Of a DNA stretch of 56,139 nt, positions 35,660 through 44,670 are shown piece by piece. A program made the position numbers and the translations under genes. This DNA comes from Nodosilinea sp. FACHB-141. GTDB lineage: Bacteria > Cyanobacteriota > Cyanobacteriia > Phormidesmidales > Phormidesmidaceae. The stretch covers positions 1 to 56,139 of the forward strand of contig NZ_JACJPP010000028.1 in assembly GCF_014696135.1 (NCBI RefSeq), written 5' to 3'. How positions within the stretch are numbered: position 1 is the stretch's first letter; every line of letters begins with the position of its first letter. A model generated the notes under the pieces. It saw nothing but the letters and a program-made list of their open reading frames with translations, did no database searches and was not told the origin of the DNA.

Positions 35660-35806
35660 ATGTACTGGACTAAAATTGGACTTACAATTAGTTCATGTAT
35701 ACTATTAGCTCCAAACATTGCTTCTATGGCTTATTTTGCAGATCTCTTACTAACTAGTGATATATGCTTGACGGGCTCAGCAATCTCCAGCACTGCGATC
35801 GCCTAA
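35660..35806 (+). CDS. Possible short exported peptide (48 aa)
   Basis: From ATG 35660 the frame reads MYWTKIGLTISSCILLAPN, a signal-like segment, then a mild hydrophobic rest ending at a HIP1-type GCGATCGCC. TAGAAAATT precedes the start but no good ribosome-binding site is seen. Low confidence; it may be chance in A+T-rich DNA. Confidence 0.2.
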   Translation: MYWTKIGLTISSCILLAPNIASMAYFADLLLTSDICLTGSAISSTAIA

Positions 35807-36241
35807 CCAAGCGCTATCAGAGTAACTCAACCAGAGTAGAAGAGAATACAAGGCTGCCCAACAATACGGCTAATTTAGTTGTAATGCGAAGTTAAGGCTT
35901 AAGCGCTCTTTGGTAAAAACTGGGGAGTGCTCCCTTTTATTCCTGGGTTAGCCATTGCGTTTGGTGTTGGAAGCAATCGACCCCGCGAGTAGTTCATCTC
36001 AGAGTGACAGTTGGTTAGCGGTGGTACGGATTAATCGGGTCAACAGAGTTAACTCAGCCAAGGGCTGATATTCAGCGGTTTGGCATTCTCAAAAAGAGGG
36101 ATCTATTCTCAATAAGCATGCCTGCTTTTGCGTAGATTCGCCGAAACCATTGATATCTCGATAAACTTAACTTGCTGAAATCCCAAAAAGAGCAAGTCAG
36201 AGTTTGCAAGGCTAATTTGGATCCAATTTTTAGGTGAGTCA

Positions 36242-36781
36242 GTGCCAAAGCAAAATCGCCACGACCAGGCGGAAATTTGGTCGGCGGATCAGTTCGAGCA
36301 GGTGATGGGGGAACTCAGCCCTAAAATGCGATCGCTCTTCTCGATCTGCTACTACACCGGCTGCCGAGTCAGTGAAGCGCGGCAGCTGCGGGCGGAGGAT
36401 GTGGTAGGGAATACCCTGGTGCTGCGTAAGGCAACCACGAAAACGAAGCGCACGCGAGCGGTGCCGATTCATCCCAAGCTGAAGGCGGTGCTGGAAGCGG
36501 CAGAGTTACCGAGTCGGGGGTATCTGTTTCCCGGGCGAGATGGGCAGGGGCCGATTACGCGGCAGGCCTGTGATGCAGCGCTGCGGAAGGCGTGTGGCCT
36601 CTTAGGTCTGCGCGGCTACAGCACTCACAGCAACCGACGCACCTGGGCAACTCGGTTAGATAAGGCAGGGGTGCGGCTGAAGGCGATCCAAGACCTAGGC
36701 GGATGGTCGTCGATGGCGGCGCTGCAGCGATATCTTGATGTGTCGGAGGAGGAAAAGGTGGATGCGATCGCGCAGCTGTAA
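36242..36781 (+). CDS. Tyrosine recombinase, catalytic domain only
   Basis: The start is GTG 36242. The 179-residue product has the tyrosine-recombinase catalytic residues: Arg42 (CRVSEARQLR), a Lys near 67 (TTKTKR), His129 and Arg132 (THSNRRTWAT), Trp155 in the usual His/Trp position (LGGWSSMAALQRY) and nucleophile Tyr164. The N-terminal core-binding (SAM-like) domain of normal 300-residue integrases is absent. A related protein lies at 50400-50948. Such short recombinases occur in cyanobacterial plasmids; they may use a different DNA-binding mode or a partner protein. Confidence 0.9.
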   Translation: MPKQNRHDQAEIWSADQFEQVMGELSPKMRSLFSICYYTGCRVSEARQLRAEDVVGNTLVLRKATTKTKRTRAVPIHPKLKAVLEAAELPSRGYLFPGRDGQGPITRQACDAALRKACGLLGLRGYSTHSNRRTWATRLDKAGVRLKAIQDLGGWSSMAALQRYLDVSEEEKVDAIAQL

Positions 36782-36953
36782 TAACCACAGTCTTCAGAGC
36801 TCCAATGCACTACCCTACGGATAGAAGGCATCGAGTTGCTCTTTGAACCAGGCTAATAATCGGGGGCTCAAGCAAATAGAAGTTTTGCTGAACGTCTCTA
36901 CGGTCTGTGCTGAATCTTGCCTTGTTAGGCAGTGTACCTGAGGATTTGGCGAG

Positions 36954-37760
36954 GTGAACGATCCGCACGTTGAGTGGCTAAACTACGAATTTCGGGTAGA
37001 TACAAGCCAAGTACAATTTGACAACCCACCACCTTTGGAAAGCGATTACGATGCTTTTCGCCTCCATCTGGAGGCGGACACCCTTACCGTCGAGTTGAAG
37101 CAGCACTTCGCTACGGTGGAGTCCGCACGGCAAGTTGTCGAGCCATTTTTGAAAGACTGGATGATCTATTCAGCCATTGAAATGGATCGGGATGCCATCG
37201 AATTTTGCTTCAATGAGGCCAATATCATCGACAGAAGCCCTTCACCACAGGTAGCCGATCACATCGCTTGTCAAATTGGAATAATGCTAGGACCAATTTC
37301 GATGCAGGCAACTGGGATTTGCCTCCCTCCTACCCGACAAGTGTACCCTCAGCCACCGACGAGGTTTAAGGCAAGTCTTGACGTCGGTACAATGTGGCAG
37401 CGTTATCAAAACCACATTGAGGGGAAAGAAAGCTATCAGTCTCTTGGGTATTTTTGCCTTAGCCTTATGCAGTGGAGTACAGGAGCTGATAAAGGTGCCA
37501 GGGGGGAAGCGTCAAGGGTCTACAAGATTGATCGGGAAGTCCTGGATAAGCTTGGCGAACTGACCTCAGAGAGGGGCACCCCACTCGACGCCCGGAAACT
37601 CGAATCACGTTCGATACTAGTCCCTCTGTCAGACTCCGAGAAGCAGTGGATTCGGGCAACTGTTAAAGTACTGATTCGAAGAAAAGGTGAGTACGACTTC
37701 GAACCCTCCTCTGCATCGGCGTTGGAGGAAGTAACAATGGATGGTTTGCCTTCTCTATGA
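36954..37760 (+). CDS. Unknown accessory protein (268 aa)
   Basis: The frame starts at GTG 36954 with GGCGAG just upstream. The product is soluble and mixed alpha/beta: an N-terminal strand-rich part (VEWLNYEFRVDTSQVQF), FLKDWMIYSAIEMDRDAIEF near 70-90, and a helical part with KLGELTSERGTPLDARK near 205. No catalytic motif or membrane segment is visible. It lies between a recombinase and a possible transposon end, as cargo genes often do. I do not recognise the family. Confidence 0.6.
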   Translation: MNDPHVEWLNYEFRVDTSQVQFDNPPPLESDYDAFRLHLEADTLTVELKQHFATVESARQVVEPFLKDWMIYSAIEMDRDAIEFCFNEANIIDRSPSPQVADHIACQIGIMLGPISMQATGICLPPTRQVYPQPPTRFKASLDVGTMWQRYQNHIEGKESYQSLGYFCLSLMQWSTGADKGARGEASRVYKIDREVLDKLGELTSERGTPLDARKLESRSILVPLSDSEKQWIRATVKVLIRRKGEYDFEPSSASALEEVTMDGLPSL

Positions 37761-37971
37761 GAATTTTTACTCTGTCGTGTAACCTCGCGCTGCAGCGGAC
37801 CCAACCTGCTAGCGCGTTCATCGGTTATTCGAATGGTTTCCTTCATCGGGCCGGGCCGCGCTTAAAATTCCTTTGTACCAAGTTGAATTGGTCTTCCAAA
37901 GTATGAATCTGTCTCTTGATGGCTCTTAATCCTTGAATACTAAAGCCCATGAGAATCGGCTAAGTTTAGCG

Positions 37972-38131
37972 GCTCGCAAACGGGATCGCCCATGCCCACA
38001 AACAGTGCGATTTTGAGCTCAGATTAACTGCCAATGGTTGGGCCGTCATGCTCACATTAAATGACAATGGGTTCAGATTATTTGCAAACCGCTCGCAAAC
38101 GGTACGTTCGGCTAAGATTAACTGACAATGG
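37972..38131. repeat. Cluster of short repeats resembling a Tn7-type transposon end
   Basis: GATTAACTGCCAATGG (38022), CATTAAATGACAATGG (38055) and GATTAACTGACAATGG (38116) are three copies of one motif in the same orientation. GATTATTTGCAAACC (38076) is a weaker fourth. GCTCGCAAACGG occurs at 37972 and again at 38091. Several short, imperfect, co-oriented binding sites within 160 bases are the pattern of transposase-binding ends in Tn7/Tn5053-like and CRISPR-associated transposons. No transposase of that kind is in the window. Confidence 0.45.
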
Positions 38132-38212
38132 CTCGAAAGCCTTTTATAGAGGGCGATTTGGCAGCTAAATCTCTAGCTAACTAGCTGCGTAGGTTGGCAA
38201 CCGGTCGAGAGC

Positions 38213-38245
38213 CGCTGAAAGCCTTTTCATATAAGGCTTTCAGCG
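38213..38245. repeat. Perfect 13-base inverted repeat
   Basis: CGCTGAAAGCCTT and AAGGCTTTCAGCG flank a seven-base loop. No T-run follows on either strand. It shares CGCTGAAA with the terminator at 35546, so it may be a related element or a boundary hairpin. Confidence 0.5.
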
Positions 38246-38534
38246 TTAAACCGAATGAAAATTTACACAAAAAGAGCAGTGTAATTACATTCATTACTCT
38301 CAGGCGATCTCTTTGTTAGGAAGAAAGACCGGTGCACGAATACCTGTTTAATAAGTCATGAGCAAATGTACTCTGTGCCAGTAGAACTGAAAAATGGACT
38401 TGATTTGGCCTGTTCTGCTCTGTGACAGTTGTCTCAAAGCCTGATCTTGCTGTTCTATCTAGAAGTCGCAGTCAAAGCTCTCGACTGGCTTAGATGCCTT
38501 ATGCAGAGATGGTTTGCAATGATACCAGCTATGG
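38246..38534. other. Non-coding stretch before inverted-repeat arm B
   Basis: No gene seen. The segment from 37761 to 38534 as a whole has no supported gene; apart from the repeat cluster and hairpin listed above it appears to be decayed sequence. Confidence 0.4.
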
Positions 38535-39480
38535 AGTGGTTGCGGCGCGGGACAACTAGCCTAGGCCACTTTTCGTCCTGCCCCGGCTATCGCACCCACA
38601 TGCTGAGCACCATAAGCCCAGCACCGGCGATCACTATCGGGTCATGAGTTGTCCAAATTGTGGAGGCGGTGGACGCCAGAGCGGAGGGAATTGCAGCGCT
38701 AGGTAGCCTTGAGGTCGAGGCTGTGGAAGCGATCGACCGGCCTCAAGACGGAAGGCGGTAAGCGCATCGTGGCACAGAATGCTGTTAAGCATGGACAGCG
38801 ATCGCAAGCGGCTATTGAGCGCCGGCAGCAATTGAATACCGCATTGAGAGAGCTCAGAGGGTTGCTCGATGGCCTAAGTAGTTAGGCTACGGTTAGCCCC
38901 GGTACAAATGCCCCATGCCCCCAGGGAGAGTTTCAAGGCCGCCGCCAAGGCAGCGGCAGTCATTGAGCAATCATCATTTAGAGGCAGGTTATGGAAGCGG
39001 CAAAAATCTACGATCAGGCACTTCAACTTTGGGGTGCAGAGGCAGTGGTCGCGATCGCCCTTTGCGAGGCAGCTGAACTAACGGCTGCAATCATTAAGAA
39101 CGAATTTCAGGGGCGCGACGACCTCTCTGTCATGGAGAAGGTCGTCGATGTTTCAATTATGTCGGAGCAACTGGGTCTAATCTGCAGCCCAGCCACTGCT
39201 CTACTCTTGCCAGAAGGCGCGACACCCACGCTTTTGCTGACCAAGGCCATGAGCATCTTCGCTCAGCCTGACCTATCCAATTCGGCGAGCCTCCAAGAGG
39301 CTCTTCGCAGCCTCCGGGGTGCGTGCGACATCTTATGGCCCGGCCGCGAATCCACTGAAGACTTTCAGCAGATGAAAGAAGATAAACTGGGCCGCCTTTA
39401 TCAAAAAGTTTGCGCTGAAACCAACCGGCAGGCACTGGGGATTGCCGAGCAGTCAACCACATCTGAGAATCATTCAGGTG
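38535..39480. repeat. Inverted-repeat arm B (~0.95 kb)
   Basis: This is the reverse complement of about 8746-9645. Order from left: TTGCGGCGCGGGACAACTA, the MSCPNCGGGGRQ block, the small basic gene, then the 182-aa gene. Arm B has an extra insertion of about 60 bases before the 182-aa gene and its small gene has lost the ATG. Confidence 0.8.
38721..38885 (+). pseudogene. Degenerate copy of the STG-x-KT-x-GK small basic gene
   Basis: The frame reads STGLKTEGGKRIVAQNAVKH then a helix ending LRELRGLLDGLSS and a stop. Where arm A has ATG-TGG, this copy has CTG-TGG, so the start codon is lost unless CTG is used. The 'NAVKHGQR' motif is better preserved here than in arm A. Confidence 0.45.
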
Positions 39481-39539
39481 TAGCTTTCACCGAAAACTTA
39501 GACACATTGCCGCTCCAGCTGCAAAAAACTGGTGCCTAG
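38991..39539 (+). CDS. Conserved accessory protein, copy B of a duplicated gene (182 aa)
   Basis: The product starts MEAAKIYDQALQLWGAEAVV and matches the protein at 8698-9246 nearly throughout; the last 20 residues differ. SD AGGCAGGT lies just upstream. Its stop overlaps by a few bases the GTG of the next frame (39532), hinting at translational coupling there, which arm A lacks. Function unknown. Confidence 0.65.
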   Translation: MEAAKIYDQALQLWGAEAVVAIALCEAAELTAAIIKNEFQGRDDLSVMEKVVDVSIMSEQLGLICSPATALLLPEGATPTLLLTKAMSIFAQPDLSNSASLQEALRSLRGACDILWPGRESTEDFQQMKEDKLGRLYQKVCAETNRQALGIAEQSTTSENHSGVAFTENLDTLPLQLQKTGA

Positions 39540-39843
39540 CCAGCCAGTTTTTCCGCAATGGATAGTGTCAGCCACAGCACCAGCGGCAATTGAAACTCCC
39601 GTAGCGACTCCCGAGTCCACTGAAGCGAAAATAAAAGGCTGCCCAGTGGTGAGCTGCTATGGGCAAGGCTGGAGCGATTGCCAGGGTCTGACGCTGTGCA
39701 ATGCAGCCGGAGGGTAACCGGTCCATAGCGACTTTACTGGCTACGCTGAGGCCGCAATCGCCCTGAGGCAACCCCGTGCTGCGCTTGATGCTGCAAAGAC
39801 GGCACTGCTGTGGAATGTGCGCCAGTTCTGTGATGATTTTTAG
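39532..39843 (+). pseudogene. Broken gene with one in-frame stop
   Basis: From GTG 39532 the frame reads 61 residues to TAA 39715 (Pro/Ala/Thr-rich, then GWSDCQGLTLCNAAGG). It then continues in the same frame for 41 more residues (SDFTGYAEAAIALRQPRAAL and on) to TAG 39841. The second part is clearly protein-like, so a single nonsense change appears to split one gene of about 103 codons. Family unknown. Confidence 0.45.
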
Positions 39844-39845
39844 AC

Positions 39846-40360
39846 TCAGATCTTGCACCTTCCCAGAGCAGAAAGTGTAGCTTTGCTCAGTAGATGGTAA
39901 TGGGTATCGAGATTGACAGCGTGTTCTTTAAGCAGCAGATATTCAAAGGGAAACAGGGTCATCAGGCGATCAAAGCGGCTACTCTGGCTCAAATCATCCA
40001 AATAAGTTGAACAATCGAGTTCTACTGCCTGCGCAGCCCGAAAACCAAAATGCTCCTGCTAATATTGCACCAGCAATATTTGAGGTGGGCCGATCACAAT
40101 CCCAGTAGCTTGTCGCCCAGCACCGCCAGATGTTTTCAAGGTTCTTCCTGGCAAATTTTATCAAAGGATGTTTTAGTTGCTTCACTGCTGCCGTCTTGCA
40201 GAGAATATGTCTGCGTATTGGAATAGGCTGCCCAGCTTGCCGTTGCTGGGCAATTCAAAATCAGCGCATCGCGATCGCCGCTCACGTCTTGAGCAAACAA
40301 GTCGGAAAGCGAATTGCCTTGGAAAAACTCAAACGTGGGTGGTGCATTTATAGTGAGCAT
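39846..40360 (-). pseudogene. Broken gene downstream of the isoaspartyl peptidase
   Basis: The N-terminal part (from 40360: MLTINAPPTFEFFQGNSLSD, then GDRDALILNCPATA) ends at a stop near 40136. A shifted frame then reads SGGAGRQATGIVIGPPQILL, a TAG, and QEHFGFRAAQAVELDCSTYL through to 39846. One frameshift and one nonsense change would rejoin them into about 170 codons. It starts 17 bases after the peptidase gene on the same strand, so it was probably in that operon. Family not recognised. Confidence 0.4.
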
Positions 40361-40377
40361 TAAGCCGTCGCCAGCGG

Positions 40378-41265
40378 TTATTCTTTGTAGGTAAAAGAAA
40401 GAGGCTGCTGAAGGTCTTCGCTCATATAAGCAACCGCCATATCCTGGGAATTATAGGCCCAGCCAATGCGCCCCTCCCGATCGAGCAAAATGCAGCCCGC
40501 TTCTCCTTCCACCCGGCTGACTAACATCTTGATTGCCTGCTGAGCGGCTTCATCGGGATGAGTTCCCGCCCCTAAGGCATCGACCGCTGTTTTTGCTAGC
40601 ACGACAGGAACGATCGACTCACCATCGCCGGTAGTTGAGCAAGCGCCCATCGTATTATCGGCATACAGTCCGGACCCGACTAAAGCACTATCCCCCACTC
40701 GCCCTTGCGGTTGTCCAGATACACCGCCCGTAGAGGTGCCAGCTACCAGATTGCCGTTGCTGTCCAGTGCCACACAACCCACGGTATTAGGACGATCCAG
40801 AACCTCAGCTTCCTCCTTCCACTCCTGGTACTGTTCTTCGTTGATCAACTCATTCTTGGGGCACATTTCCAGTCCGTGTTCTAGCGCAAATCGTTCGCCG
40901 CTGCGAGCCACCAGCAACCGAGGTTTTTCCTCCATAATGGTGCGGGCAGCAGAAATGGGATGGCGAACCCCCTGAATCGCTGCAACCGCACCCCACCCCA
41001 GATTTGCTCCTTCCATGATTGCCGCATCGACTTCCACCTCACCGTCGCTATTCAGGGTAGAACCGAAACCGGCATTAAATGTCGGGTCAGACTCTAGCAC
41101 ACAAATCGCGGCTTCTACGGCTGCGGCTGCACTTCCCCGAGCGCGAAGCACTTTCCAGCCTGCTTCAACGGCTGCTACACATCCGGCATGGTTTGCTGCT
41201 GCTTTGTCTGGCGAAATAGTTTTTGCGCCACCATGAACAATGATGACCGGCTTTGTGGAATTCAT
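40378..41265 (-). CDS. iaaA: Isoaspartyl peptidase / plant-type L-asparaginase
   Basis: The ATG at 41265 is preferred over an upstream GTG. The 295-residue precursor is an Ntn hydrolase that self-cleaves before the nucleophile Thr161 in NTVGCVALD. Other family marks are VIIVHGGAK, NAGFGSTLN, the substrate-site GRVGDSALVGSG and CSTTGDGE. It releases aspartate from isoaspartyl dipeptides and hydrolyses asparagine. It could also serve cyanophycin-dipeptide (beta-Asp-Arg) breakdown, which these enzymes perform in cyanobacteria. Length and motifs are complete. Confidence 0.93.
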   Translation of the reverse strand: MNSTKPVIIVHGGAKTISPDKAAANHAGCVAAVEAGWKVLRARGSAAAAVEAAICVLESDPTFNAGFGSTLNSDGEVEVDAAIMEGANLGWGAVAAIQGVRHPISAARTIMEEKPRLLVARSGERFALEHGLEMCPKNELINEEQYQEWKEEAEVLDRPNTVGCVALDSNGNLVAGTSTGGVSGQPQGRVGDSALVGSGLYADNTMGACSTTGDGESIVPVVLAKTAVDALGAGTHPDEAAQQAIKMLVSRVEGEAGCILLDREGRIGWAYNSQDMAVAYMSEDLQQPLSFTYKE

Positions 41266-42240
41266 AGGTTTTCTCACACAATATCTTTTGCAATCAACCG
41301 TGAATGACAGTCATTTCTGAAAGAAAAATACTTCGCATCAGATTTGCTGAACGTTCAGTTCTAATTGATATTGAAGGCTAAAAGAGAATAGTCTTCTATG
41401 TAAAATTAACAACAGTTTCTTCAAAATATTTCTATCCTGGGAGTTACCTAGAGTTTGTAGGAGGATGAAATGACGTGAAGGGGCCTCAAAAACTTCTCCC
41501 TCAATTAACGAACTATTAAGCGTATTACGCAGGAGAGCCAAGAGGAATCGGCGCTCATCATGCCCTACATCAACTGGGAACACTGCTCAACGACTCACTG
41601 ACGAGGGCACCATAGGCAGGCAGCGGGCAGGAGTCCTGAATTGTAGAGCACCCTTAGACTAAACCCTCACCATCACCGCTGGCCATGTAGGGGGTAGGTC
41701 TAGTGACGGCGATCGCTCTTTTCTAGTCTGAGCTGAGCTCGCCATCCAATAATGCAGCTGTGTAGGTAGCGAATCTCGGCAGGCACTACCCTACCGTCTC
41801 GTCCATCCCTTAGCTTTTTCTGCCTTCATGCGAGCGTATTGGGATGACACGACCAATAGTCGGACTCCGTAGGGAATCTGACTATTGGTGCTAACTGCGC
41901 AGGCGATCAATCGCTTGTCCTAAAGAAGATGTGTTTGCGAAATATTAAGCCAAAATATTATATATTTCAGGCAAAATATTTGTCGCATAGCAAAAGTCTA
42001 AAAGCTTTTGTTTGAAGTCTAGCTTAATTTTTTCCCTACCTACCCCTTGGCGCACTTTTCCCTCATCCTATTGAGAGATGCACACCCTTAATCTGCTCCC
42101 TACAGTGCTGGCTTAATGGGTATGCCGCTTTATCTAAGGTTCTACAGAGTTAAACCGCATTTGTTTGGTCTATGCCCACGCTCCCAGCTTCAATTTTCCT
42201 ACGCGCATAATCCAGACTCAACCAACGATTAGGAAAGACC
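41266..42240. other. psaB upstream region without a supported gene
   Basis: About 970 bases. Weak minus-strand frames at 41338-41583 have no recognisable family. An inverted repeat at 41852-41889 and A+T-rich sequence at 41940-42020 are the only clear structures. The last part is the psaB leader, with TTAGGAAAGACC before the ATG. Confidence 0.5.
41852..41889. promoter_or_regulatory. Inverted repeat ACCAATAGTC...GACTATTGGT
   Basis: Perfect ten-base arms flank an 18-base spacer about 350 bases upstream of psaB. No T-run follows. It may be an operator or a decayed insertion end. Confidence 0.35.
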
Positions 42241-44445
42241 ATGGCCACTAAATTTCCAAAATTTAGCCAGGACCTGGCCCAAGATCCGACTACGCGTCGG
42301 CTTTGGTACGGGATTGCGACGGCCCACGACTTTGAAAGCCACGATGGCATGACCGAGGAGACGCTGCATCAAAAGATCTTCGCCTCCCACTTCGGCCATG
42401 TGGCGATCATTTTTCTGTGGACTTCGGGCAACTTGTTCCACGTTGCCTGGCAAGGTAATTTTGAACAGTGGATTAAAGATCCACTCCACATTCATCCGAT
42501 CGCCCATGCGATCTGGGATCCCCATTTTGGTCAAGCGGCGGTGGATGCGTTCACCCGCGAAGGGGCTGTCAACCCGGTTAACGTGGCATATTCAGGGGTG
42601 TATCATTGGTGGTACACCATCGGCATGCGCACGAATAACGACCTCTACATGGGGGCGGTATTTTTGCTGCTGCTAGCCGCTCTATTTTTGTTTGCCGGCT
42701 GGCTACACCTACAGCCCAGGTTTCGCCCTAGCTTGTCCTGGTTTAAGAATGCAGAATCGCGCTTAAACCACCATATAGCTGGGCTGTTTGGGGTGAGTTC
42801 TCTGGCTTGGGCCGGGCACCTGATTCATGTGGCCATTCCTGAATCGCGCGGGCAGCACGTGGGATGGAACAATTTTCTCACCACGCCCCCTCACCCTGCC
42901 GGGTTGAAAGCCTTTTTTAGCGGCGATTGGGCTGCCTATGCCCAAAACCCTGACACGGCAGACCATATGTTTGGCACCGCCCAGGGTTCGGGGACGGCGA
43001 TCTTGACCTTCCTAGGTGGTTTTCATCCCCAAACCGACTCGCTGTGGCTGACGGATATGGCCCATCACCACTTGGCGATCGCGGTCATCTTCATCATTGC
43101 GGGGCACATGTACCGCACCAACTTTGGCATTGGCCACAGCATTAAGGAGATTCTCTATGCCCACAAGCCCCCCAATGGGGCGCTTGGTGAAGGGCACCGA
43201 GGTCTCTATGACACCATCAACAATTCTCTACACTTTCAGCTTTCTTTGGCTTTGGCAGCGTTAGGCACCGTAACCTCGTTGGTGGCCCAGCACCAGTACT
43301 CGATGCCGCCCTACGCCTTTATGGCCAAAGACTACACCACCCAGGCGGCACTCTATACCCATCACCAGTACATTGCTGGCTTTTTGATGGTAGGAGCCTT
43401 TGCCCACGCGGCCATTTTCTGGGTGCGCGACTACGATCCTGAGGCCAACCGTAACAACGTGCTGGCCCGGTTAATCGAGCATAAGGAAGCAATTATTTCG
43501 CACTTGAGCTGGGTATCGCTGTTTTTAGGGTTCCACACCCTAGGTCTGTACGTGCACAACGACGTGGTGGTGGCCTTTGGCACCCCCGAAAAGCAAATTT
43601 TAGTTGAGCCAGTCTTTGCTCAGTGGATTCAGGCTTCTCACGGCAAGCTGCTGTACGGCATGAACACGCTGTTGTCTAACCCTGACAGCGTGACTCAAAC
43701 CGCCAATGCCCTTTATCTGCCGGGCTGGCTTGACGCTATCAACAACACCAAAAACTCGCTGTTTTTGACCATTGGTCCCGGAGACTTTTTGGTGCACCAT
43801 GCGATCGCCCTAGGGTTGCACACCACCACCTTAATTTGCGTCAAGGGTGCCCTCGATGCCCGGGGTACCAAGCTCATGCCCGACAAAAAAGACTTTGGCT
43901 TTAGCTTCCCCTGTGATGGGCCAGGTCGGGGCGGTACTTGCCAAACTTCGGGTTGGCAGCAATCCTTCTTCCTGGCGATGTTCTGGATGCTCAACACCCT
44001 GGGCTGGGTCACCTTCTACTGGCACTGGAAACATCTGGCCCTGTGGTCGGGCAACATAGCGCAGTTCAACGAAAACTCAACCTATTTGATGGGCTGGTTT
44101 CGAGATTATCTGTGGCTTAACTCAGCGCAGGTGATTAACGGCTACAACCCCTACGGCATGAACGATATAGCCGTTTGGTCTTGGATGTTTCTATTCGGTC
44201 ACCTGGTGTGGGCCACCGGGTTTATGTTCTTGATCTCGTGGCGGGGCTACTGGCAAGAGCTGATTGAAACCCTGGTTTGGGCTCACGAACGCACCCCCCT
44301 AGCAAACCTAGTGCGCTGGAAAGACAAGCCTGTTGCTATGTCGATTGTCCAGGGTTGGTTAGTTGGTGTAGCCCACTTTACTGTCGGTTATGTTCTCACC
44401 TACGCTGCCTTTTTGATTGCCAGTACAGCCTCACGATTTGGCTGA
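42241..44445 (+). CDS. psaB: Photosystem I P700 apoprotein A2 variant (orphan PsaB)
   Basis: The 734-residue protein is a full-length PsaB, with the start [20 protein letters not shown] and the end [16 protein letters not shown]. Both FX ligands are present (Cys558 and Cys567 in [12 protein letters not shown]), as are the reaction-centre [15 protein letters not shown] segment and the phylloquinone-site [11 protein letters not shown]. It binds P700, chlorophylls and FX with PsaA in the thylakoid membrane. It is divergent: about four residues are missing before LPGWLDAIN (normally ...WPNYGNVWLPGW), one is added after FX, and the residue after Cys567 is Gln rather than Asp. No psaA adjoins it, unlike the usual psaAB operon. 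A good RBS and a terminator bracket it, so it looks functional. Confidence 0.95.
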   Translation: MATKFPKFSQDLAQDPTTRRLWYGIATAHDFESHDGMTEETLHQKIFASHFGHVAIIFLWTSGNLFHVAWQGNFEQWIKDPLHIHPIAHAIWDPHFGQAAVDAFTREGAVNPVNVAYSGVYHWWYTIGMRTNNDLYMGAVFLLLLAALFLFAGWLHLQPRFRPSLSWFKNAESRLNHHIAGLFGVSSLAWAGHLIHVAIPESRGQHVGWNNFLTTPPHPAGLKAFFSGDWAAYAQNPDTADHMFGTAQGSGTAILTFLGGFHPQTDSLWLTDMAHHHLAIAVIFIIAGHMYRTNFGIGHSIKEILYAHKPPNGALGEGHRGLYDTINNSLHFQLSLALAALGTVTSLVAQHQYSMPPYAFMAKDYTTQAALYTHHQYIAGFLMVGAFAHAAIFWVRDYDPEANRNNVLARLIEHKEAIISHLSWVSLFLGFHTLGLYVHNDVVVAFGTPEKQILVEPVFAQWIQASHGKLLYGMNTLLSNPDSVTQTANALYLPGWLDAINNTKNSLFLTIGPGDFLVHHAIALGLHTTTLICVKGALDARGTKLMPDKKDFGFSFPCDGPGRGGTCQTSGWQQSFFLAMFWMLNTLGWVTFYWHWKHLALWSGNIAQFNENSTYLMGWFRDYLWLNSAQVINGYNPYGMNDIAVWSWMFLFGHLVWATGFMFLISWRGYWQELIETLVWAHERTPLANLVRWKDKPVAMSIVQGWLVGVAHFTVGYVLTYAAFLIASTASRFG

Positions 44446-44517
44446 CGACGACTCACCGAATTTAAAGCTTTCTCACGTAAAGTTGCCATGAATCATAAAA
44501 CTTAATCGTGAGAAATT

Positions 44518-44550
44518 GCGCAGTTAGAAGGGACTAACTGCGCTTTTTTT
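44518..44550 (+). terminator. psaB Rho-independent terminator
   Basis: GCGCAGTTAG and CTAACTGCGC form a perfect ten-base stem around AAGGGA, followed by seven T. It lies 73 bases after the psaB stop, so psaB is probably a monocistronic unit. Confidence 0.85.
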
Positions 44551-44670
44551 ACGCGTCAAAAACTAGGTTATGACCTTTGACCGTTGAGGATTGCTCTGAA
44601 AAGGTAAAGCATGGATCAAAGCATTACTGTAACAGCCTTAAACGGGGCTGATTAGAAGTGACAGAGCAAT

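Larger units (their letters stand above)
34633..36241. other. Long decayed intergenic region
   Basis: About 1.6 kb without a confident gene. It contains a minus-strand frame at 34740-34895, an isolated GTTGTCCCGCGCCGCAA block at 35052-35068 shared with the large inverted repeat, a strong terminator at 35546-35586, a possible short secreted peptide at 35660-35806, and A+T-rich DNA before the recombinase. It looks like decayed mobile DNA. Confidence 0.5.

Noticed and set aside
37972..38131. Complete CRISPR-associated transposon
   Set aside because: No Cas12k, tnsB, tnsC, tniQ or CRISPR array found in the window; only an end-like repeat cluster is present.
41338..41583. Minus-strand frame of 81 codons upstream of psaB
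   Set aside because: No ribosome-binding site, no recognisable domain, in a decayed intergenic region.
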